Origin: Linepithema humile
Lineage: Eukaryota; Arthropoda; Insecta; Hymenoptera; Formicidae
Reading direction: 5' to 3'
Assembly (NCBI RefSeq): GCF_040581485.1
Contig: NC_090129.1
Span: 13,341,501 to 13,405,500 of the forward strand
Length of the DNA stretch: 64,000 nucleotides
Shown one piece after another: positions 44,821 to 56,327 of this stretch (positions are counted from its first letter, which is position 1; each line of letters opens with the position of its first letter). The notes under the pieces are model-generated. The model did no database searches. It had not been told where the DNA came from and was given only the letters and a program-made list of their open reading frames with translations. The position numbers and the translations under genes were made by a program.

Positions 44821-47560
44821 GTGCAACTTAGGCGAAGCAGTCTCAGATTTCTTCTGCCCAGAGACGCAATAACCACCTTCTCGAAGCAGCGAACCCTCGA
44901 GTGTCCTTTCAGATCTGAAGGTCGGGGTTGTACTCAGGAGATTTGCAGATTGCTTGATATAGGAGCGATCGAGAAGGTAGCGGACTGCAAAGGACAATTC
45001 TTATCACCATACCTTGTGATTAAGAAATCGTCAGGAAGGTGGAGAGTTATTCTCAACCTAAAGGGTCTTAACTAGTTTAATTGCGCACCGCACTTTAAAC
45101 TGAAGACTGAAAGACGGTGATCCGCCTCCTCTCCCCGAAGGATTTTCTAGCCTCAATCGACTTAGAAGTCATATTTTCTTGTATCTATTCATAAAAGGAC
45201 AGGGAATTCTTAGGTTTTCAGTTTCAAGGCTGCCTTTTTTCAATTCCTTTATTTTTGGTTCAGTATCGGCCCCCTATATTTTCACTAAAATATTAAAGCC
45301 GGTTTTGTGCTCCCTTAGAGAGAAGGGTCTCTTCTTGGTAGCGTGCTTGGACGAATTTCTTCTGATTGCAGATTCGTATGAACACATCAACGTACGCAAA
45401 AGCGTACTCAAACCGGAAAAATCACCAAATATTGGGTTTTATTTTTGGACAAGGAGCACTTTGCGATTTCAATTCTAGCCGGTAGGAAAGAGAAACTCCT
45501 CCAGATGACACTGTCTCTGTTTGGAAAGAAACGCTGCAAGATTCGTTCTTTCACTAGCTTCATCGGGTCTTTAATATTGGTTTGTCCAGCAGTACGGTAT
45601 TCTACACACTAAAACTCTAGAGAGGGTAATGTTTCTAGCCCTTGTATCTTCAGATAAGGACCTTGAAACTCAAAGGACTTCGCCGGATTCAATCGAAGAT
45701 CTTTTATGGTGGTAAGCCATCCTTTTGAGTAAGCCACAACGCAATATTAGAACAGGGCGTTTTGACCTCAAGAACTTCTACGATGCATCACTGATGGAAA
45801 GACATCACCATATTAAATTTCTGGAACTCTTAGCAGTCCTTTACGCTCTAAGATGTTTTGCCTTTCAGACAGAAGGGGCCTATATACTCCTAAGAGGTGA
45901 TAACTCCACGGCTTTAACTTACATTAATGTACCGTATGGAGTCTATTAAATTCCCTGTGTTATTTACTCTTTCTCGAGAGATTTGGAAAGGGTGCGCAGA
46001 ATGGAATATTTTCGTTTACGCTTCGTATATCCCCTTAGCTTAAAATACACCGGGCAAATGTGGAATCACACGTTGTGTCAAAAGAAACAGAATGGAGTCC
46101 CGAACAGTCGTACTTGACAGAATCGACTTTCATTTCGGCAACTTTGATGTCGATCCCTTTGCATTATCTATTAACAATAAGTATCAACGCTTTGTATCCT
46201 GGCACCCAGAACCACTAGCACAAGCGGTGGACATCTTTTCTTTAGACTGGAGTGGATTCTACATTTAGGCCTTCTTTCTTTTTATTCTGATTTTAAGGGT
46301 CTTACGGAAAATCAATAGAATAGGAGGGTAGAGCTTGTGGTGGTCCTCTGGTGGCAGGCCCAGCCATTGTTTCCTTCTATTTAATAAACTCGCAATCGAA
46401 CAATCGATTTGCTTTAACCCGGACGCTAATATGCTGTCATCTCCTTTCAAAGAGATTTACCCGACCTGAAACAGGATTTCCCTGGCAGCCGTGAGTTTAT
46501 CCGGCAGGCCTCCTTGCTCAGGGGGACACCGCCTGTAGCAATAAAAACAACGCTGGCATCATTTATAAAAAAAAAAAAAAACCAGGCCACACTAACCCAG
46601 TATACAAATCCCTTAAGATTAGGGTGGTCTTTTTTACCAAAGGAATAGAATCAGCTGTTAGGCTACATCATATTCAACATTTTTGGATTTTTTATCCTCC
46701 TCCCTTCCGAGTGTTGGTTCTTACGCCACCTTAAATACATATCGCTCGGCCGTCTCACTTATCTCTTCGAACGAGGTGGCCTTTCACCCTCTTCCAGATT
46801 CTTCAAGGGCGTTGCGGAAACCATAGGAACCTCGATGTGATTTCGTCTGGGACACCACACCAGTGGTGGACCAGTTAACTACCTTATATTCGCACGTTAG
46901 ATTTGCTCTAGATATAGGGTCAAGAAATTAGTACAACTTCTTGCGCTGACGACAGTGTCGCCGGCCGGATCGAAAGAAACCGGCGGCAATGAAAACACGC
47001 GCGACAATTCTGTCGCTAGATGAAGTAGGGCGTCTTCGGAAGCTCGTATGAGTCTCTCTGCTCGCGCGGAGTTGACCGAACACAAAGCAAGCCCAAAGAA
47101 TGCAAGCTCTAGCGGCCATTCAGCTATCGAATGTTATCGGGTCAGATACTCTTATCATAGTAATACCTGCTAGACTTAAGACGTCAAGAATCGGGAGATC
47201 GCAACCTCTACTCTCTTTCAAACCTTTTCTTGAGAGACCGAAGCTCTGCGGTTTCTCCTTAATTAATTTCTATCTTAAGGTAACTTCTGCCGAAGATCGT
47301 GTGATTTGTTTCTTTATTTCCTCTCGCTCTCCACACAATGCTGCTTCCCCCCAGACATTGAGTCCATGGGTTAAGGCGGAGCTAAACGCAGCAGGAATAG
47401 ATATAAGGGTCTTTTCGACACATTCTACCCGCCACGCTTCTACATCCTTTGCAGCAGCTAAAGGCATTAGTATGGATAAGATCAGACGTACCGCAGGCTG
47501 AAGTACATCCTCGGACGTCTTTGCGTGTTTTTACAATCGTCCAATTGTCAATCACGCGAC
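44821..47560 (+). pseudogene. DIRS-type retroelement: RT, RNase H and tyrosine recombinase, degraded
   Basis: 44884-45075 reads LLDIGAIEKV...GRWRVILNLKGLN, an RT start. 45179-45478 reads a SAPYIFTKILKPVL block and a degenerate catalytic CLDEFLL where YLDDFLL is usual. 45725-45950 reads HHIKFLELLAVLYALRCFAF and LLRGDNSTALTYIN, the RNase H of DIRS elements. 47100-47560 reads a LQPLL-like block and HSTRHASTSFAAAKG with a following RTAG, the tyrosine recombinase C-terminal catalytic region (H-x-x-R). Many stops and frameshifts separate them. DIRS elements integrate with a tyrosine recombinase instead of an integrase and leave no target duplication. This copy is dead. Confidence 0.85.
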
Positions 47561-47934
47561 TTTCCAGTCTGCAATTCTGCAGAATTCATAATTTACATAA
47601 TTACCTGGCAATATATGTTATTAGGAGGCATTCCAAAGATTTTTTTACTAGAATTTATATTCTATGAATTGTTGAATTAGAATATTTATGCCATTGCCTT
47701 GCTATTTTAAGTTTATGCATATAAGCCAATCAGGAACTTTTATTCTGTTTTCCTTTAGTCTTGTTCAGTTCCTTGTAACAAGATGTATGGAAAGAAGGTG
47801 TACATAAGCGAAGTATGTAAACACCACAGAAGAGACAGTTATAAAATTAACTATGTTCCACATATTTTATTTTAGTCTCATCACAAATCTGAGCGTTAAA
47901 TATCTACAAGTATCCATCCAAACGAGACATTGCA

Positions 47935-48233
47935 TAATTGAATAATTAAACGAACTTACCGTGAAGTTCAATTATAATTATGCTGTCTCGTCCGGATAGA
48001 GAGTCCATCCCACCCACAACCCTGGATCAGATTTGTGTGCTTTAAACAAATGACAGTCATAGGTGTAGATAGGCGCGCCTCGGGGCAGAAGAGCGGCGCC
48101 TAATTTCAATTTTCATAGGTTAAAAAACTTGTTGAGGATAGCGCAGCGCGGAACGCTACTACAAGTATCCATCCGGACGAGACAGCATAATTATAATTGA
48201 ATTTCATGGTAAGTTCGTTTAATTATTCAATTA
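47935..48233. repeat. Inverted repeat after the DIRS recombinase
   Basis: 47940-47998 (GAATAATTAAACGAACTTAC to CTCGTCCGGAT) is mirrored by 48167-48229 with few changes; the spacer of ~170 bp includes GGCGCGCC and GGCGCC. Inverted terminal structures are expected at DIRS ends, so this may be the element terminus. Confidence 0.65.
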
Positions 48234-48566
48234 TATACCTTGGCACATAAATAGGAAGATAATATAAGCTAAGTATGTTATATGCAAACAATTGCGTATA
48301 CATACGTATATTATACGTGTGTTATGCTTAATATATGAAATGTATAGTCAAAAACTATTTTTAATATATTAAATTTAATACGTGTGTTATGCTCAATATA
48401 TGAAATATATAGTCAAAAATTATTTTTAATATATTAAATTTAATATATTAAAAATAGTTTTTGACTATACATTTCATATATTGAGCATATTACATAACGC
48501 AGTTGTTTGCATATAACATACTTAGCTTATATTATCTTCCTATTTATGTGCCAAGGTATATAATTA
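48232..48566. repeat. Foldback repeat
   Basis: TATACCTTGGCACATAAATA ... GCTAAGTATGTTATATGCAAACA and its inverse at 48502-48566. The inner arms contain duplicated TATGAAATATATAGTCAAAAA units. Abuts the previous inverted repeat. Confidence 0.8.
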
Positions 48567-49751
48567 TAAACTGCATATATATTAAAATTAATAAATCGAA
48601 TAATAATATCCGATGCACAATAAAAATAACCGAATAATGATTATAATTTTTATACTATAAAGATATTTGTAATAAGATATATATTTTATTTAATATTTGT
48701 ATAATCCTACAGAAATATGTTGTAATATTTATCATGTCATTTATCTGTTTCATTTAAAATAAAAAAACAAAATTTTTAATTGCCGCAGATAACTTAATAA
48801 CTAATATGTCGCAAGAGGCGATGCGGTGTCGCTTTGCACCCGTTTTCCTCTTGCTTGTTGGCCCTTTTTCTTCGGTAAGGTTAATTTTCATGAAGTTCCT
48901 AAAATAAAAGTAATTGATATTAACAAGTATGTTTAGAATAAATATTGCACTGAAGGCCAGGGTTGGGTAAGTTAATTTTTTTTTAAACTAACAAGGAAAC
49001 GTTTACAAGTGTCTCCCCCCCCGATTTGATTCTCCTTGAAATATGTTGTAAAACATACAATTTGAGGAGACACGTATTTTTTTTTATAGCGGCCCTAATT
49101 CAAATTAAAAGGGTGAAACACTTCTTTGAAAAAAAAACGGGTTTTTTTTGTGTAAATATCGCCAAAATCGTAGAAGATATCAAAAAATGTTTCAAATAGA
49201 AGTTGTACGGCTTGTAATGGGCTTTATAACTGTGTAGTTGGATTTACAAAAAATGTAATTTTTTCAAATTTACCCCCACCTCTTATTATTTTTTTGTATG
49301 TCAAAATTTTTGTAATGACACAAGTTGTAGCATTTTTAACGCTGAATTCAAATATATATGATTTTATTATGTTCCGAAATCGCATCTTTCAAAAATGAGT
49401 CATCAGTATCACACTATATGCATCGCGCTGCATGACGCATCGTTTATACCGCACTTGTGTTGCGCAATAGTTGTTAAATAAATATAAAAATGACATGTTA
49501 TCACATATTTGAGGAAGAAAAGTTAACTAAAATTGTTGTTAAAGCATCCCTTCCACATTACACCCTTATAGATAATCACTGCATTTCGTGCGCAGCACGT
49601 TGTCATATGCAAGTTCGCTATCAGCGCATATTACACTTTGAAGTTTCGCTTGTAGTGACTACGGGAAAATAATTTATGAAACGAAAACAGTGAATAAATC
49701 AATCTATTCAATATATATCCACCCTGTTTCTATCCTCTTGGCCCGACTTGA
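48567..49751. other. Noncoding stretch with a hAT end and low-complexity tracts
   Basis: CAGGGTTGGGTAAGTTA at 48959 resembles the terminus of the hAT at 32868 but no partner end follows. A mariner-like terminus (CCACCCTGTTTC inverse) is near 49720. The rest is AT-rich; a 60-codon frame at 49490-49672 is not recognisable. Confidence 0.45.
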
Positions 49752-49812
49752 CTGACAATGAATTAAAATATAAAATTCCGTAAACTTTACTCTTTTTCAA
49801 TAATTTTAATAT

Positions 49813-51852
49813 TGTGACGTGACGCTTTTCGAGCGCCGTCACAAGGGCGATAGCCCGGCCGAGGGAGCAAAGGGTCCCGGTGTTGCTCCTCGCGTGGAGA
49901 GAGCAACCCGCGAGACTCCACGATACGCGTTGTTTTTTTTATGTCATTCCTTCTCTTTCCGTTAATATCGTTTTTTTGAGTTGTAAGGCGAGACCCCGTG
50001 CGGGCGGCGTTGCGTGTTTTGTGCCTCAGGGCGAAGATGCAGCATCGCCATGGAGACCGGACGCCGGGGGATCATCGACGGGTGTCACGCGTTAGTGAGC
50101 CCACAGCACAAGGTCAGGTACCGCGATTCCGTCGCCTCCGCCATCCAAGCCCTATCTAACTCCGCTCTGGTTTCAGCTATAGAATCAAAGAAGCGCAGAG
50201 ACACGCAGCAGCGGACCTCGCCCGGCTGCAGACGGCTTCGAGGGCTCCGAAGATGCTGCACCCGGAAGGACCGGAGTATGGCCCGGCCAGCCTAACCAGT
50301 CTCTTCCGGGAACATCGACTCATCAATACGTTATCGGCCAAAGGATTTGAGGAAACTACAGAGAGCGGGAGGGGGGGGCGCCCTGGATGAACTGTGGGCG
50401 GTTCTCAGGGGCCCCCCTTTTTGGAAAATCGGCAGGATGCGCAGGAAGGCGACGCGGATCTGGAAAGGATCTACAGGCAGAGCCGAGAAGAGCCACTGTT
50501 CGGTGTGCCGCAAGTGCGCGAGGACGACATCCAGGACTCAGCCCGACGACACCGAAGACGCCGAAGACGTCCACTCATTGTAAGCCGCCTCTCGGGTAGC
50601 CGTAGAGTTCCGTCCGGTGATGGCTGGTAGCGTGAGTTCGTTTTATATATAGTGTCTCTCACACCATTAACCGTAGTTTTTGATACCGTGAGCGCTTAAT
50701 TACGCTCAATTACCGCATGTCCAGCCGGCTCCGGATATCGCGTAACAGTCTCTCCGTCTTGCGAGAATTAAGCGCCGACAGTCTCTTCTCGTTGCCGTTT
50801 CGTTTACCGTTCGTTTAGTTACCGTACCGTCCTACCGTTACCGTCTTTTTGGAAGATACCGATTGCTGCCGTCTTTCTTGCGATACCGCTCCGTTACCGT
50901 TTTGTCGCGTTATCACCGTACCGGAAGTACCGTGGTGAATGTCCGCGGGCGGATTTTGATCCGGAAACGTTCTCCGCGAGATTGCGGTTACCGTAAAGTT
51001 AGCGTCTCGGCGAGAAACGGGAAAGCCCGCGAAAAATAGCCGTTCCGCGACATCTCATTTCTGGCCGTTAGGCTACCGTCGTTTAAAGTATATTTATTTG
51101 GCCTTCACCGGCCGTATCGGATGATCAAAATATAAGTCCTTCGTTTGCTGTATATAGTCGGATCAGCGGCGAATTATCGTGATCGCGTTCCCGAGATTTT
51201 ATGTAGGCATCGAACTCTATTCTTGTTACCGAATTTATAGGGCGAAGGGCCCTACCATCGTATCAACCTATTTCCGCCGTACCGGCTCCGGCCGAATAAT
51301 TTAAGCATCTTTACCCTTGTAAACAAATCACTGAAATACATCATTGTTAAATTTTAATTATTGAGTTGTCCTTGCGTTAGCCTCTCACTCCAGATATCTA
51401 ACGTTAAACAAAAGAACTGCGCCCCTCTGCCATATACTGAGCGGAGAGCGGCCGAGCAATTTTGAGAACTGTTAAAGTTACCGATACCGCGATGCGATTA
51501 CTCGCACCTGGCGCCCATTTCCGGTTACCGTTATCGCGTGAGTTACCTTGCTCCCGAATTTTGTGGAGTACCGCAAGTTACCGAATCGTGCAGTTATTGC
51601 CGATTTCGCGAGTTACCTTGCTCCCGACGAGCGTGGAGTACCGCGAGTTACCGAATCGTGCAGTTACTGCCGATTTCGCGAGTTACCTTGCTCCCGACGA
51701 GCGTGGAGTACCGCGAGTTACCGAATCGAGCATCTATTTCCGATACCGTAAGTTACCGAATCGAGCATTTATTGCCGATACCGCGGGTTACTGATTTCCA
51801 TTGGGCGTGCTCCCTCGGATCTGGCGTGATTCCGAGGCTAGTTCACGTCCCA
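49813..51852 (+). repeat. Solo LTR (2040 bp)
   Basis: GC-rich block starting TGTGACGTGACGC and ending TTCACGTCCCA, with ATAT on both sides (49809-49812, 51853-51856). It interrupts a foldback whose arms rejoin once it is removed, which fixes the boundaries. It holds many TTACCG motifs and a 70-bp minisatellite. No retroelement protein; the 60-133 codon frames inside are not recognisable. Confidence 0.75.
51539..51790 (+). repeat. 70-bp minisatellite in the 2-kb LTR
   Basis: GAGTTACCTTGCTCCCGA... begins at 51539, 51609 and 51679 with nearly identical units, then decays into shorter AAGTTACCGAATCGAGCAT copies. Confidence 0.85.
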
Positions 51853-52532
51853 ATATATTCTATATACTATTATATTCTATTAAATTATTACGATACTTTT
51901 AAACTATAAAGTATATAAAATCTTGAAATATAAAATGTATATATATATATAATGTATATATATATATATATAAAAGCTTATTTATTGTATGTATTATAAT
52001 TATACTTATGATATACATTTTATATTTCAAGATTTTATATACTTTATAGTTTAAAAGTATCGTAATAATTTAATAGAATATAATAGTATATAGAATATAT
52101 TAAAATTATTGAGAAACAGTAAACTTTACGGAATTTTATATTTCAATTCATTGTCAGTCTATATATATATATATATATATATACACAGGGTGTCTCATTT
52201 AACTTGAGACAACTAAATATTTCGAAAAATAAGCATTGTACGAAAAAATGTCCCAAATAAACTTTTAATATTATCAAGGGGGACGTCTGCCTGTGTAAAA
52301 ATTAACCCGCCCCTTGGGGGTGGAGCGGGTGGCAACTTTGAAATTTCAAATGGGAACCCCCATTTTTTATTGCAGATTCGGATTCCTTGGAAAAAAATAC
52401 GCAAGTTTTGTCCAAGACATTTTTTCAAATTGTGATAGATGGCGCTGTAATCAGTGAAAATTAGTTTTTGCCATTTTCTCTCACCATCGGGGTTCTTTAT
52501 TTCGGTGAGTCCCCTCGCCTCTTACTATTCAA

Positions 52533-53598
52533 TTACAATAAATGCTCGAAATGATGACCTTCCATTTCGATGCATTTATTAACTCGAGCTTGGAATGCTT
52601 GTACACATGTAGAAAGTGTATCTGGCGTTATTTGTGCGCAAGCATATCTAATACGTTCCACCATGTTTTCTCGAGTATTTGGTACTTCTGTATACACTTT
52701 TTCTTTAAGGTAACCCCACAAAAAGAAATCTGGTGACGTAAGGTCTGACGATCTGGCAGGCCAATTTACCGGACCACCTCTACCGATCCAGCAATCATTG
52801 TAATTACGATTTAACACTTCTCGTACTATTGCTGAATAATGTGCTGGACAACCATCATGCTGGAACCACATGTCCTGTCACACTTCGAGAGGTACATCTT
52901 CCAACAGAATCGGTAGTTCATCTTGCAATAAGTTACGGTATTTTTCTCCGTTTAATGTACCTTCAATAAATACGGGACCGATTAGTTTGTCACCTATGAT
53001 TCCGCACCAAACGTTAACGGACCAAGGACGCTGATGCTCAACTTCACGTAACCAGTGTGGATTTTCCACACTCCAGTAATGCATGTTGTGACGATTAACA
53101 TTGCCATGGTTCGTGAAAGTTGATTCGTCGGAGAACATTACTCGATAAAAGAATTGTGGGTCTCTTTGTATTTGTGTGAGTGCCCAATTGCAAAACACCA
53201 CTCGATTATTAAAATCATCGCCATGAAGTTCCTGATGCATTGAGATATGATAGGGATGGAATTTGTGATGCTTCAGGATTCTCGAAATACTAGTACGAGA
53301 AATTCCTGAATTACGAGATACATACCTCTCGAAGACTGACATGGGAGTTATGGGCTACTGCAGCTAGCACAGCAATTTGATTGTTCTCCCCCGTGGCAGT
53401 CGCTCTACGGGTTTTTTTTTTAGTTGTTACATTTCCTTCGGTAGTAAATTGTTTAACCAAACGAAAAAAAGTAGCACGTGATCGTGGCCTATCAGGGAAA
53501 CGGTCAGCATAAAGCGTAACAGCTTCGTCGATATTTCTTCCAGACTCACCATAAATCAAAATTATTTCAACTTTTTCCTCTAAAGATAAATAATCCAT
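52533..53598 (-). pseudogene. Mariner transposase (DD41D), one stop and one frameshift
   Basis: Start ATG at 53598. HTH region ~1-90 (SLEEKVEIILIYGESGRNID, then RSRATFFRLVKQF). Near 53330 a 4-bp tandem duplication (GTAT) shifts the frame; the protein resumes with RNSGISRTSISRILKHH. First catalytic Asp in MFSDES, second in MWFQHDG, third in SPDFFLWG. Counting residues between the second and third gives 41, so DD41D. A TGA just before MWFQHDG (52872-52877 region) breaks it again. The C-terminus ends at 52533. It would cut and paste the element at TA; two lesions make it non-functional. Confidence 0.85.
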
Positions 53599-53859
53599 TA
53601 TTTATTTGCTAAAATAAAGAACGCGTCCGTAAAAAAACAAGTAGCTAGCGTACCAAAACTATGAGGCATCTACATATGTAGTAAATTTCTGAAATACTGA
53701 AAATACTGAAAAGGAGAAACAAAATAAATGAAAGAAATTAAGTCACAACAATTCTTCAATAACTGGATTCTTTAAATTTCAAGTCAAGTAAATTTCAATA
53801 ATACGTACGCTAGCTACTTGTTTTTTTATGGACGCGTTCTTTATTTCAGCAAATAAATA

Positions 53860-54115
53860 ATTGATTATTTATCTTTAGAGGAGAAAGTTGAAATAATTTT
53901 AAAATAATTTTGAAAGTTTAAATAATTTTATGTTACCTTAAAGAAAAAATGTATACAGAAATACCAAATACTCGAGAAAACATGGTGGAACGTATTAGAT
54001 ATGCTTGCGCATAAATAACGTCAGATACACTTTCTACATGTGTACAAGCATTCCAAGCTTGAGTTAATAAATACATCGAAATGGAAGGTCATCATTTCGA
54101 GCATTTATTGTAATT
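53860..54115 (+). pseudogene. Internally deleted mariner transposase remnant
   Basis: Starts with DYLSLEEKVEIILK-like codons and jumps to the C-terminal part (EIPNTRENMVERIRYACA) with a stop before the final helix. It lies in the opposite orientation to the gene at 52533-53598. Confidence 0.7.
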
Positions 54116-54459
54116 GAATAGTGAGAGGCGAGGGAACTCACCGAAATAAAGCACCCCGATGAGAGAAAATGGCAAAAACTAATTTTCACTGATTACAGCG
54201 CCATCTATCACGATTCGAAAAAATGTCTCGGACAAAACTTGCGTATTTTTTTCCAAGGAATCCGAATCTGCAATAAAAAATGGGGGTTCCCATTTAAAAT
54301 TTCAAAGTTGCCACCCGCTCCACCCCCAAGGGGCGGGTTAATTTTTACACAGGCAGACGTCCCCCTTGATAATATTAAAAGTTTATTTGGGACATTTTTT
54401 CGTACAATGCTTATTTTTCGAAATATTTAGTTGTCTCAAGTTAAATGAGACACCCTATA

Positions 54460-55285
54460 TATAAGTCAGTCAAATCGGAGAGGACAATCTCTGGTGTTCC
54501 CCTTGTAAGAGGTCGTTTCGCGTGTCCGTATACGCGGAACGATCGTTACGCTAAACCACTAAAATTTTGGTTAAAATTAAAACAGCGAATAAATAATGCT
54601 TTAATAGCAAATAAAACATTTAACGATATGTAATTCGAGAATAAAACTTAAATTATTTCGTGACCTTGAAAATTGTCCTTATCGCCGAAGGTCCGCTGTT
54701 TCGCTGCTTTACGGGGCGTCCGCCTCTGGGCTCAGCTCCGCTCCTCCGCTCGGCTTTCCGATTGCGGTCCTGCTGTTGCCGGTCGCACGGTCACTCTGAG
54801 GCGGTAATAATCCGCAGTACGTCGCCATCGTGTTTCATCAAAAGTAATTGTTGATAGAGTTTTCTTCTCCAGGTTTATATTCGGAGTTTTTCTTCTCCTA
54901 GACCGGTTGCCGATCAGGGCTCACGAGTCCGACCTACCTGGGTTTTTTATCGAGGATTTCCTTCCTCTAGTCTGGTGGAGTGTTTTCCCACTCCTAACGG
55001 GCCAGACTGCCGGGTTTTTTTCGGAGTTTTCCTTCTCCTAGGTGTGCTCTTAGACCCCTCGTTTCACCCCAATCCATCCCGGGACCGAAGTCCCGATCCG
55101 GAAAGGGAGATCATTGGCTCGGAGAGCTCTGGTACCTCGACAAGGTGGCACACCATCGCCAGAGATGATAGTTAGCCTCCCCTATGTCGCAATTACGTCA
55201 CATAAACTATAATTTATGAATTTATCGTGCTTAATCGTTAGTACGTCATTTGTACATTATTAATAATCGGTTAAATATATAATTC
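54460..55285. other. GC-richer noncoding stretch with small repeated hairpins
   Basis: Between 54870 and 55045 there are four variants of TTCGGAGTTTT(T/C)CTTCTCCTAG, each able to form a GGAG/CTCC or GAGG/CCTC stem. No gene recognised; perhaps untranslated sequence of an LTR element linked to 55286. Confidence 0.4.
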
Positions 55286-56327
55286 TGTAACGGTGCAGCC
55301 CGCAAGCTGCATCGTTACGGCTACGGACCGTCCATCGTCCGTAGCCCACCAAGGGCGCATCGAGCACCGATAAATTTCTTATTGTAACAACGGCGGTCAA
55401 CCGCCGAAAATCCCCCACACCCGACCGTTCCGAAATTCCGTTTTGTGGGGGACTCGCCGCCGAAACCGCCGATGCTTGCCGATTCGAAACCATTCGGCTG
55501 CCAGCCGGGTATAAAAGAGGCCCGGCTGTACGTCTTCTCACCAGATCCCGTTCGCTGATAGACAGCGAACATCCCTCTACGAGTGTCCTCGTAGTCCAAG
55601 CCGAGCATACTCGGATTTTACCTGTTCCAGCACACGAGTATCCTCGTGTACCGCCGAGCGTCCTCGGTACTCTTGACTCCCGCATACGAGAATATTCGTA
55701 TACCCGCCGAGCGTACTTGGCTTCTCTAGGTCACCGAACTTCGTATTGCGGGCATTTTCGCGTACCTAGCCAGGTCGCCGTTCTAAATTTCGCCTTCGTA
55801 CGAGCGTCCTCGTACTCCCGCCGAGCGTAATCGGCAGCCTAAGTCCTTATATCGCGTTTATTCACCGGAATTTCAAATCCGTAATTCGTCCGGCAGGCAA
55901 AACCGCGTCAACCAATCCGCGCCGCCGAATAGTCCGCATCGATCTACGATCGAACAGACTCGGGATACTCTACGAACGCATTCACCGACGAGCGTTGCGT
56001 TGTACCAACCGTTGCGACACGATCGCCCGCGCTTGCGCTCTCACCGACCGTACCAGGACGCCTCGCGTCATATTTTATTTTGCGCCGCTCTAAAATAATT
56101 ATTTCACCGTTGCTCAAATAATTATTTCGCTATTGCCGATACTTCGCATTTATTTCCACGTTACTTTCGCATTTATTTTACGCCGCCTAAATAATTATTT
56201 CACCATCGCTCAAATAATTATTTCACTATTGACGATACTTCGCCTTTATCTTCACGCTACTTCATATTTATTTCACGCCGCTTTAAAGAATTATTTCTCT
56301 GTCACTTATTAATTATTTCACCGTTAA

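Larger units (their letters stand above)
49752..52161. repeat. Foldback element interrupted by a 2-kb LTR
   Basis: CTGACAATGAATTAAAATATAAAATTCCG at 49752 and its inverse ending at 52161. The left arm continues after the LTR (51857-51945) and pairs with 52005-52100 around a TA-rich centre. The LTR insertion splits the left arm. Confidence 0.78.
52183..54458 (-). mobile_element. DD41D-type mariner, palindromic composite
   Basis: Ends ACAGGGTGTCTCATTTAACT (52183) and inverse (54458). About 360 bp are inverted on each side, including a GGGGGACGTCTGCCTGTGT block. The left 1.4 kb carries a minus-strand transposase. The right part (about 53800-54458) is an inverted copy reduced to the very start and very end of the same gene plus its 3' end. 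The centre is a second inverted match (53590-53660 with 53796-53880, AGTAGCTAGCGTAC). Both outer termini therefore derive from the same 3' end of the element. Confidence 0.85.

Noticed and set aside
50014..50630. Several overlapping 60-93 codon frames on both strands
   Set aside because: All lie in the GC-rich LTR 49813-51852, where stop codons are rare by composition.
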